Part shown: positions 11,495 through 20,193 of the stretch, piece after piece
Layout: each line of letters opens with the position of its first letter
How positions within the stretch are numbered: the first letter of the stretch is position 1
DNA from: Symbiotaphrina buchneri
Taxonomy: Eukaryota > Ascomycota > Symbiotaphrinales > Symbiotaphrinaceae
DNA: 64,000 nt
Direction: 5' to 3'
Assembly: GCA_001599915.1 (NCBI GenBank)
Contig: BCIG01000022.1
Coordinates: forward strand, 434,001 to 498,000
Program-made: the position numbers and the translations under genes
The notes under the pieces: generated by a model
Databases searched by the model: none
Told to the model about the DNA's origin: nothing
The model's input: only the letters and a program-made list of their open reading frames with translations

Positions 11495-11869
11495 ATGAGG
11501 GCTTCCTTTGCATTGCTTCAGCATGCATGCAGGATAACGCTGTTTACACGCGCCAATTGCTCGCTGTGCGACCAGGCGAAAATGGTGCTGTCACGCGTTT
11601 GGGATCAACAACCGTTCGAATATGAGGAGGTAAATGTCATGGAGCCAGCACAGAAGAAATGGAGGGATATCTATGAGTTCGATACGCCTGTGGTGAGCTT
11701 CGATGCCAAATTGGGGCCCCTGGGGACTTCTTGTTGACTGGCCTAGGTGCATGTGCGGAAACAGACGACAGCTGCTGAAACTGCTGATGTTCCAAAGGGA
11801 CAGAAATTGATGCATAGATTTACGGAAGAAGAAGTAAAGCGACTCATGAAATCTGCCACGGAAGATTGA
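11495..11869 (+). CDS. Glutaredoxin-like (DUF836) protein
   Basis: Two exons (11495-11692, 11747-11869), 106 aa. The thioredoxin-fold start is clear: RITLFTRANCSLCDQAK contains a CxxC active-site motif (CSLC), followed by EYEEVNV and the cis-Pro strand FDTPVVHV across the splice. Size and motif match the short glutaredoxin-like family that includes yeast YDR286C, whose role is poorly defined. The ATG at 11495 is the first in frame. It shares a promoter region with the CHORD gene and is tail-to-tail with the aldolase, 68 bp apart. Confidence 0.87.
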
Positions 11870-11937
11870 GCATAGCCGCTATCATACAATATGGACACTT
11901 CATAAGTCACGCCATGCGATGACCTTACAAATCTGGG

Positions 11938-13090
11938 TTAACGCCCGTACGGCCCTGTCACTTTTGGTACCTCGGCTTGCTCGCCCTTGGCTTTGCTCAA
12001 GGCATCTGTGAGATATCCAGGAAGGGCAATCATATCGGATGCGACAGAGATCTTGGGAAATTAGCATTGGCATCCAGCTCCCTCGGCTTCGGACGGGGGC
12101 GCTCACCATGTGGAATCCCATATCGGCATACTCTTTGGCCTGTTCTCCCCCAGTGCAGTATATACCCGCTCTTTTGCCGGCACCTACGGCGGCTTTCAGG
12201 ATCTTGGCAATGGCATTCTTCAAATCCTCGTGCATCTCGCCGATGTATGGCCGCCCGATGTTGTTGCCCAGATCGAATGGGCCGACTAGGAGCACGTCTA
12301 CTCCGTCTACGTTGGCGATCTCATCGACCTATAGGCCGTGAGTGTCCGTCGTCAGAATAAGCTGGAAAAGAAAGGTCATGTTCTCACGTTCTCCAAAGCT
12401 TCCTTGGTCTCGATCTGCACAATGGTTACAAGGGCATCGTTGGCTTGCTGCAGGTACTCGGTCGCTGTTTCATTGTTGAATGTGCCCATCGCAAATGGAC
12501 TACCAAACCAGCGAGACCCTCTGGGAGGAAATTTGGCTGTGTTGACCAATTTTTTGGCGTCGTCTGCTGTGTATAATAATGGGACGAGAACGCCGTGAGC
12601 CCCTGAATCTAAGGCGCCTGGAACATGAAAGTCCGCATTAGATAGGAGTCAACTACCAGGCGATGGATTAGGATCACTTGCGCTTGACCATCCAGCCTTC
12701 ATTCGCTGCTATTCGAACGACTGGACTTACTCCGCATGCTGCAATTGCTGTGACGGCCTCATGCATGCCCGCATCTACTCAATACATACAATTAGCCATG
12801 TTCGGCAATGTGCCATTGAAATCAGCAGTTCTGCCTTTCCAATTGTACTCGATCAATCTGCCCTCTCTTCCTCCGAAATAATGCAGATACTACTGTACTA
12901 CAATAATGAAATTCTCACCATCAATATTCCCATGTTCGGTATCAACAAGCACCCAATCATAACCGCTTCGGGCAATCTGCCGCGAAACATTGGCTCCCGG
13001 CAGCATCTGCCATGCGCCATACGCTACGCCTATTCTGCTGCGCAGGCATTGCAGCAGTCGATTGGCGCTTTGCATGGAGGTCATTGCCAT
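11938..13090 (-). CDS. HpcH/HpaI aldolase family protein
   Basis: Five exons (13090-12919, 12774-12682, 12617-12388, 12328-12107, 12051-11938) sum to 831 nt, 276 aa. Family motifs are in order: YDWVLVDTEHGNIDD (catalytic His loop), PVVRIAANE (substrate-binding Arg), SGAHGVLVPLL, then IVQIETKEALEN and VLLVGPFDLGNNIG, which supply the metal-binding Glu and Asp. These class II enzymes cleave 2-keto-4-hydroxy acids to pyruvate and an aldehyde; the physiological substrate is not evident. The intron after exon 2 (12681-12618) uses a GC donor (GCAAGT); no GT donor nearby keeps the frame. An in-frame TAG upstream fixes the start at 13090. Confidence 0.92.
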
Positions 13091-13569
13091 TTTTGCCTAC
13101 TGCCCTTTGTGTTGTGCGATCGAGTCCTGCGGGGAAGGGGTTGCAGAGGGGAGCTTAAGCGGGGTAGGTTCGTAGTTGGGAGAAACAAAGAAAGGACGGG
13201 TTGATAATGGAGCGAGGATCAGTTGAACAGAAAGCTCGATAAAGTTCAGATTCCACACCGATTCGAAGCTTAAAGGAAAACAACAATCGCCGTCATACGG
13301 GTTTCTCAAAGGCTCGGCTGTTTGCCGTTGCGTGCATCACCATCGCAACTATCACCGCGGCCTACGGGCTATCTCGGCAATCCAAGAAAATAGGATCTTG
13401 ATATTGAGAGTAATAAAACGTCCCATGTTAAAAACGCCCTGAAAATGCCCATCTGCTCACACACTCCTTCCCCATCCCACACTCCTCCATTGCCCCTCCA
13501 ATCCAGCTCCCCATTGGCTCCGCTATCCCAATATTTCAACTCCCACAGGACACCCTCCACCCTCGGGCC
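13091..13569. other. Intergenic, upstream of aldolase and downstream of lsm8
   Basis: This is the promoter side of the aldolase gene and the 3' side of lsm8. Pyrimidine-rich sequence lies at 13440-13530. No coding signal or named element. Confidence 0.5.
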
Positions 13570-13943
13570 TCAGACATGCTTCACGCCGCCCACAACCGCG
13601 CCCCTCACCTTCGTCCAGTCAATACTCGCATCCAGCTCCTCCTCCACAAGACCACACACGGCGACGTTGTCGCCGCGGATCAGATACAGGCCATGCGCGA
13701 CCTCCTCGCTGGGCTCTGGGTCGTCCGGCGGCCGGATCACGCGCTCGACGGTTTGTGAGAGCACGACGTTCGTGGTCTGGTCGCAGGATAGCAGGGACCC
13801 GGTTAGGGTGCGCCCGTCGGAGGTTAGGATTAGCACCCGCTCTGCGAGGGAGGGCGTTAGTTGATTTGATATGCGGGGGGGAGGAGGGGGGGAGAGGGGA
13901 GGGGGAAGGGGGAAGTACTGTTGATGTAGGCTTGTAGGGACAT
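13570..13943 (-). CDS. lsm8: U6 snRNA-associated Sm-like protein Lsm8
   Basis: Two exons (13943-13919, 13841-13570), 297 nt, 98 aa. The tiny first exon encodes MSLQAYIN, and the splice restores the Sm1 motif: YINKRVLILTSDGRTLTGSL, then CDQTTNVVLSQTVER. The Sm2 motif is GLYLIRGDNVAVCGLV. The N-terminal MSLQAYIN/KRV pattern and the length point to Lsm8 rather than other Lsm proteins. Lsm8 defines the nuclear Lsm2-8 ring that binds the U6 snRNA 3' end. The 77-nt intron holds a very pyrimidine-rich coding strand (G-rich on the plus strand). Confidence 0.95.
13875..13912 (+). repeat. G-rich purine tract inside lsm8 intron
   Basis: On the plus strand five runs of four to seven G are separated by one to three purines, which satisfies the four-run rule for a G-quadruplex. 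It fills about half of the 77-nt lsm8 intron (13842-13918). On the transcribed RNA it is a C/U tract upstream of the acceptor. Confidence 0.85.
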
Positions 13944-15396
13944 GGCGATGGGGGAAGAAGCTTCCTCCAACTAAACGCTAAAGGGACGGGCTCGTTGCGT
14001 TGGGATGTTTGTGCAGGAGGGCGGCCCCTTTGGTTTTTGGTGAGAAGCTCGTATTATGGTCGCTGGCTGCTCATGTTGTGCTGCAAAAAGTGTGAGTACG
14101 GCGTGCAGGAGCAGGCTGTTGGCGAAGCAATTCCAGGCGGAGAGCTTGGTGTTCGTCGCAGAGAGTTACCCGGCTGCGAGACGAACAGCCAATCAGGGGA
14201 TGCCTGTTCTTCGACGGCCCCATACCCCAAGTTAAGCGGGTTTGTACGAAAGATTCCAGGTCGCTACCTGTAGGCAAGGGATACGACTGACTTCGGATAT
14301 TTACAGTTAAAGATTAAGGTACGGAATAAGAGTGCGACGGGGAAATATTTCTTTATGTTCCGGGGAATGAGCGGTGCGGTTTCTAGAGGATTTTGATCTT
14401 TTCATCTGCTCACTGGTGCTGCATCACAGCATTATTTTCCATTTAACCAGTGATCCCGATCAGGGGTCACCAATAACATGCAAGCCCACGCACAAGCGGA
14501 TCGACGGCAGGAAAAGACCCTGGTTACCGATAACGTGAACTTCCCGCCAGTTTTCCAGTTTCCACCCTTTTCCGTGCCGCTTGTCACCCAATCTTGCGGT
14601 CTGGGCCTGGTTATCTGGAAATCTTTCCGCAGGAGCAACATCCTTAATCTGATATCACCCTACCAGTAACCACTGCACCGCTCAATCTACGTTTCCCTTT
14701 CCTATCTCTTTTCCAAAATCTTCAAAGAACCCTTTGAAGTTCTGACCTCGAGGACCATCTCGTATTCCGAAACATTACCATAAGACTCGGTTCCCGCTTT
14801 GACGTGCGCCAAGCTGCTGCACCCCAGAAGTTCTAGGCTGTTGTTTGACCATCCCAAAACCACTTCCCGCCGTCGTAAACCCGTCCCAAGCCCGGAGAGC
14901 TGAGACCCACACGGCACACACCTCACCCCTCCTCTCCTATCTTCAACGCCGCGGGTCTCAACACCAACGTCCGCAATTGACCAGCAAGCTGTTCATCTCG
15001 AAAGTTGGACCGATAGGGACCTGCAACACTTCGGTGAGTATGGCAACAGACAATTTTCGAAGTCCCCCGAGATACTTTTCTGAAGCTGTTCCTGTTGTGC
15101 CGCTCAGATGGCTGACGAGTACCCCTTTCCCCTGCAGGAACTGAACCAGACGGATCCTCTGCGAGGTGAACTGCTATAACCAACAAAAGATATCCCTGGC
15201 GGATCCATTTTGGCCTGCGATGCACTCCTTAAAATTCTAGATCGCGGTGCGCCGCTAGACGGTCCCTGCAGCTGCTGAGCGGCGTTGTGCAAGCAAGCGT
15301 CAGACATTCACCAGTTGCTGAGCGCTCAACTTGGAGAACTCGGTCCTTCCACATCTTGTGACCTTTCAGGTCGACTCTTACATTGGCAATATCACC
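13944..15396. other. Intergenic with likely spliced leader of the next gene
   Basis: The left part is the lsm8 promoter. The right part probably forms the leader of the gene at 15397. A convincing leader intron spans 15034-15137: donor GTGAGT, branch GGCTGACG, acceptor CCTGCAG, 104 nt. Small frames on both strands lack coding character. Confidence 0.45.
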
Positions 15397-16671
15397 ATGT
15401 CTTTCCCGGTAGCCGTGCAGTCTGCAATCTTCTACTATCTCTCATGTTCGCCATGCGCCAAACGCGCTCATCGCCGGCGACGGCGGCAAGAAGCAAACCG
15501 CTCCAAAGAAGAGAAAGCAATCGTCACAGAACAGCCCGGCATATTCCAGCAACCGTCCCCGTTCTCTACAAACATCTACTGGAGGGAAGAACTATTACTG
15601 GGTCCTGGTCCACCGCCACGACGGGCGGGAAAAGGCGCAAATGGCAGAGTACCGACAGGCAGTACTACGCAGAGCAGCAATGGCAGCAGCACTGTTCTGA
15701 GCGAAAACGGCGCAGACGGCCAGGTACATACCGATCACCGCTTGAGTGGGGAGAACTGGAACAGGAGAAGATACCAGCGCGAGGATGAGGCCTTATGGGG
15801 TCATGATGTCAATCACCCTGCTAGATTAGACTCGGCAGACGGCGCAATCCAGGGGTCTTCAGTAGGCTTGTCCGGAATGAGCAGAGCAAGGACAGGATCC
15901 ACGTCCGAGGGCTATTACTACGTGTCTCGAAATCCAGCGGTCAATGACCTACATCCGCCAGTGGTCAGCACCCAACCCACTCATCGCAATCAGACCAGCT
16001 GGATGCTACAACCACCGCCAAACGCGAAAATTATGGAAGGTAAGGAGCGGGCCAACAGAACCAGAAGTGGAAGCAAAACGAGTAGTCGAAAGGAAGGAGA
16101 TCAGAGCCTGGGAAAGGTGGTCGCAGAGCGGCTTCTCGAAGGGAAGAAGCGTACCATGGCCCAATCAACTGAACTGGATGTGTTAAAAAGCGTTCGAAGC
16201 TCTGGGGAAAAGGCCGATGCAGAAACAGACGATGAAGGTCAAGACCTTGAATTGCGCTTATCGGGCGAGTCCTCTGCGTCTTCTTTTAGCAGCCGGCGGA
16301 AAAACGTCCCGCCACCTTTGACTCTGGCGGAACAACAGCTTCATCGCCCTCCGTTGTCTACCATCCAGTCACAAGCTTCAAACATCCCGTTGGCAAAGTA
16401 CAAGTCATTACCAGGGAGCCGGCAACACTCGAGGAACAACGTGAAGGAGCAAAATGCGCCGATCGAGGCGGTCCCAATCCAGATGCCGCGAAAGCCTCCA
16501 CCAGCTCGGAAATCACGCGGCAATGTGGAGGAGGAAGATGGAGAGGATGGCGATGATGAATTGGATTTCAACGTTGGTACCGTCCACGAGAAATTCAGAG
16601 CATTCCGTTTCCCGACTGTTGAAATGGATCCCGAGAGTCCAATCCGCATGCGCTGGAGCATGGATCTCTGA
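15397..16671 (+). CDS. Conserved fungal protein of unknown function
   Basis: A 424-aa single exon. The N-terminus MSFPVAVQSAIFYYLSCSPC, followed by a block of Arg, and the later segments FSTNIYWREELLLGPGPP and FRFPTVEMDPESPIRMRW match, from memory, a conserved uncharacterised ascomycete family; a search should confirm this. The paired Cys after a short hydrophobic stretch could be lipid-anchored. The middle is disordered and rich in Ser, Arg and Glu. The frame extends 22 codons upstream to a TTG only, so the ATG at 15397 is chosen. No enzyme domain is seen. Confidence 0.83.
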   Translation: MSFPVAVQSAIFYYLSCSPCAKRAHRRRRRQEANRSKEEKAIVTEQPGIFQQPSPFSTNIYWREELLLGPGPPPRRAGKGANGRVPTGSTTQSSNGSSTVLSENGADGQVHTDHRLSGENWNRRRYQREDEALWGHDVNHPARLDSADGAIQGSSVGLSGMSRARTGSTSEGYYYVSRNPAVNDLHPPVVSTQPTHRNQTSWMLQPPPNAKIMEGKERANRTRSGSKTSSRKEGDQSLGKVVAERLLEGKKRTMAQSTELDVLKSVRSSGEKADAETDDEGQDLELRLSGESSASSFSSRRKNVPPPLTLAEQQLHRPPLSTIQSQASNIPLAKYKSLPGSRQHSRNNVKEQNAPIEAVPIQMPRKPPPARKSRGNVEEEDGEDGDDELDFNVGTVHEKFRAFRFPTVEMDPESPIRMRWSMDL

Positions 16672-17239
16672 AGCCATGTCAAGCTGTCAGGCAACTTGCA
16701 GTTATTGGCCTGACGTATCCCACCAGCTGCTTTACCGGAGACCGGAGACTGGCGCTCCACGCCGCCATGGAATGCTTTCTTATTGTTGGATATTTGGTTT
16801 TGGCTAGGCAAAGCGAGGCGTTCTGGAAGTCAAATATTTGAGCGTTTTGTGCGGAGTTTTGATCTTTGTGCCCTCGGCATGGCACTGATTTTTAGCCTCC
16901 GTTTTTGCTTGATCATACGTTGGCAGCAAGCATAGTATGGATCATTTGCGTCTGTATCGGTTTATTGTGTTTCAGTTGAACGGTTCTGGGTGGGATAGGG
17001 ATGTGTGGGGTGTATGGAACATGGAGGGCTGTGGGCATAGGGCTGGAAGGGTAGGAACATGGCATCCCAGGGCAATAAGCCCCCAATGACCATGGATCTG
17101 AATTCAGCTGTCTATGTCATGGTCATCCGCTTCCCAAAAATGCGATGCCCACAAAGTACCGAGTCATCCCTCGCCATGCCAAACGCCGAATATGCATGCA
17201 TATGCCGTAATCTCATGAAGCTCACCAGCGCGTCTCTTC
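16672..17239. other. Intergenic region between convergent genes
   Basis: The 3' flanks of the gene at 15397 and the Tma17-like gene meet here. No coding signal, repeat or named element. Confidence 0.5.
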
Positions 17240-17833
17240 TCAAAGATGCACACCGTCGTCTTCTTGATCCTCCTCCCTCATGCGCTCCAGTAACTGTCTC
17301 TCTAGTTCTGCGTCTGTCAGACTTCCGCCTCTTTGGGTAGCTTCTGAGCGTGAGACTTCAGCTGGAGCATTTGTAGTGCCAGTCGTATTCGCAGTCGCAT
17401 TCGCAGTCGGTGGTCTTTCTGCTCCATTCCTCACCACATCCGCAGGCCCATTAACCTCCTCCCTCCCCTGCCCACTCCCAAACCCATTTACTCTCTCCTC
17501 CCTCTCCACTCCCTCCTCCTTCCCTCCCTCCCTCTCCCCCTCCAGGTCCTCCTCCTCCTCCTCCCTCCACAACAACCCCCTCCCTTCCACCTCCTGCCTC
17601 AGCAGTCCAATCCTTTCCCGCATTCTTAGCACAACCTCCTCATTCTCTCTTATAGCCTCTGCACAGTCCTCATCGCCCTCATCCGCGTAGGGGCGTAGCT
17701 GCGCGTTGGACGAGCGCAGGTGCGCGATGCTGTTGCGCAGCTCGGCGGCTTTGGCGTGGAGGTTGCCCACGGGCAGCTCGGTGATGGCTGCGGCGAATGC
17801 GAGGGGGGAGATGGGGTGGGAGGAGGAGGACAT
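17240..17833 (-). CDS. Tma17/Adc17-like proteasome assembly chaperone
   Basis: A 197-aa single exon starting at MSSSSHPISP; the frame is open 87 codons further upstream, but that stretch reads like leader. Residues 14-90 form a helical domain: AAAITELPVGNLHAKAAELR, then NSIAHLRSSNAQL, and AIRENEEVVLRMRERIGLLR. The pattern NSI-HL--SNA-L followed by REN---L---ER---L matches yeast Tma17 (ENSINHLQRSNARL and RENEIVLNNYNERVDAL). Adc17/Tma17 assists 26S proteasome base assembly under stress. The second half is an acidic, low-complexity tail (Glu and Gly rich) not needed for the match. Homology was recognised by eye, so an alignment is needed. Confidence 0.75.
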   Translation of the reverse strand: MSSSSHPISPLAFAAAITELPVGNLHAKAAELRNSIAHLRSSNAQLRPYADEGDEDCAEAIRENEEVVLRMRERIGLLRQEVEGRGLLWREEEEEDLEGEREGGKEEGVEREERVNGFGSGQGREEVNGPADVVRNGAERPPTANATANTTGTTNAPAEVSRSEATQRGGSLTDAELERQLLERMREEDQEDDGVHL

Positions 17834-18174
17834 CGTTTTGAGGTTCTGGTTTGGGGCCGGGATGGTGGTTGTGTATGGTTGGGAAGAGATTGTGAGCGCG
17901 TGGGAGGTTGCTGCGGAGATGTTGTTTGTAGAGGAGATGAGAACAAAGAAGTTTGGGATGGAGATTTGAAGACCAGACCACCCCCCCTTGGTTTTGGGCC
18001 GGAGGTGAATCGCCTGTGGTCCGAGCGTTTTGCGGAGTTTGGAAGGAAGATCGACACCACCAATTCGCACCACTGAACGCGCTCGTACGAACAACTTCAG
18101 GGTCCATCACCGCGCATCCTCAGGAGTTTACAGTAGCCGTGTGAGGGAATATACCCTTCATATGGCCGTCGGAC
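17834..18174. promoter_or_regulatory. Divergent promoter, Tma17-like gene and rhomboid gene
   Basis: These 341 bases separate two head-to-head genes, so both promoters must lie here or overlap the leaders. No TATA box is evident on either strand. Confidence 0.5.
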
Positions 18175-19951
18175 ATGAGCAATGTCTGGAGTCTCGGTCT
18201 GCGGGTGCCATGTGCCCGCATGATCTCCTCAACCTGTCCTCTCAGCTCGACTTTTAGATGCGCCGAGTCCGGAACGCTGGCTGCACGATGCATCCGGTCA
18301 TATGCAAAGGCCTCATCTCAGCGGACGATATCATGTCAAATCTCAGACTCTCTACGCTATGCTGCCATTCGAAGGCCTAATTCCGTTTCCTCATCACACA
18401 TCCTTCCTTCGACCTTTCCACAAGCCCGTTACAAGTCGAAAACACCATCGTACCGGCCGGGGCGGAAACCAGCGAGACCTTCTTTAAGTCTGCGCAGCGT
18501 TCCACAGCAGCCCGATCCAGAAAAATATAATCCGGAAGTGGGTTTACCATTCCGCAGCACACCTCTCACCAAGGAGGAGGTCAATGCTATCTTTGGTCCC
18601 TCCATCGACGTCGCTCTTGCCAATCGCGTGCTGAGAATCCTGCATGGCCGGCGGGTCATGGGCGAGCCCCTGGAGGCTTTCTTTCCAGAGACAAGCCATG
18701 CGACGATCGGGATGCAACAGCGCGCCTTACAATGGCTGAGGGAAAACGTGCCGGTGGACGAGGAGGCGGCTGTGATTGCGCGAGAGGAGCGGGAGCGCGC
18801 CAAGTACGAGGCGGAACTTCTGGCGGATGCGCAGAGGCTGGGCCTGTATAAGCCGGTAGACCAGGTCAAGAGAGATGTGGATGTCTATGGCAAGAGCGGG
18901 CTGGATGAGATCCGCAAGCATTATGAAGCAGAGCTGGAGGAGAAGCTGGCTGCTGAGGCGAGGAAGAGGGAGGAGCAGGGTATAGGCGATGGGAGTGAGA
19001 CGGAGACTGCTGTGGGGACGAGAGCCGCGCCCAGAGAAGCTGCTACGCTGCGAGAAGAACCGCAGTGGGTCAAACGGTATCGCGAGAAAGCAACCGTCGT
19101 CCCAGGCGAGGAGCTACCCCAGCTCAGCAAGGTAAAGCAGTCCACCCACCTTCTTCTCAACCCTCCTCATTGACACCCATCCTTAGTTCCGGCGCCTGTA
19201 CCCCTCCTTCCTCATGACCATCTTCACCATCGCCCTTTCCATCCTCTTCGCCAGCAGCTACACCCCGCCCCCCCAATCCGCGCGTCTCCTACCCGACATG
19301 CCGCCCGCCGCCGCCACCATCATCGGGCTCATCGTCGCCAACAGCATCATCTTCATCGCCTGGCGCATTCCCCCCCTCTGGGCTCCATTAAACCGCTACT
19401 TCCTGACAATCCCCATCTACCCACGCGCCGCCTCCGTGCTCGGCAACGTCTTCTCGCACCAAGACCTCGGGCACTTCGCGCTCAACATGGCGACGCTCTA
19501 CCTCGTCGGCACACGACTCCACGACGACCTCGGCCGCGGGAACTTCCTCGCCGTATTCCTCTCCGCCGGCGCCTTCTCGTCCTTCTTCTCCCTCGCCAGC
19601 GCCGTCCTGCGCGGGTCGGCGCATACCTCCTCCCTTGGCGCGTCCGGCGCTATATGTGGCCTCATTGCCTGCTGGTGTCTCCTGCATTCGGATAGCGTGG
19701 TGCGTCCGATATTCTTGCCGGAGGGGTGGGCCGATTGGGTCCGCTTCAGCCCGGGCTTGTTTCTGGCGCTGATGGTTGCGGCGGAGTGTGTGGGTGTTTG
19801 GCGAGGGGGCAGGAGGATCGATCATTGGGCCCATCTGGGCGGATATCTGGCTGGTGGTGTGGGTGCGTATGTCCTCGCCGAGAGGCTCAGGAGGAGACGG
19901 GAGGCGCAGAGGAGGAATAGGACTGTTTTGGAGAGGTTGGGGCGTGGGTGA
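18175..19951 (+). CDS. pcp1: Mitochondrial rhomboid protease (PARL/Pcp1 type)
   Basis: Two exons (18175-19131, 19187-19951), 573 aa. The N-terminus is rich in Arg and Ser and lacks acidic residues, as in a mitochondrial presequence. A 200-residue charged, partly coiled region follows. The second exon carries the rhomboid core: transmembrane segments, FSHQDLGHFALNMATL (the L1 loop and first conserved His/Asn), SSLGASGAICGL with the nucleophilic Ser near residue 472, and DHWAHLGGYLAGG with the catalytic His near 535. Pcp1 processes dynamin-like and peroxidase precursors in the inner membrane. The intron is 55 nt (GTAAAG...CCTTAG). Confidence 0.92.
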
Positions 19952-20193
19952 GTCTGTGGGGGATCTGCATACGAGTTGGAGTTATGTGTACAACAGATGG
20001 CAACCCCAGAGAACCCCAATTCAGACGGTCTATCTAGAATACAATGTACACGATTATGTAGGGTATGATCCATCCAATCCAGGCAATTCAACTCCTTCCC
20101 GGGAAGAACTCATCCGCACAAAGTGCCGAATTACTCTGCCCCACAAGTGATATATTCAAACATAGCAACCTTATCTCCAGTCAGACTATCCCG

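Noticed and set aside
15285-15788. 167-codon plus-strand frame overlapping the gene at 15397
   Set aside because: Arg-rich alternate frame with no homology signal; the overlapping frame carries the conserved protein.
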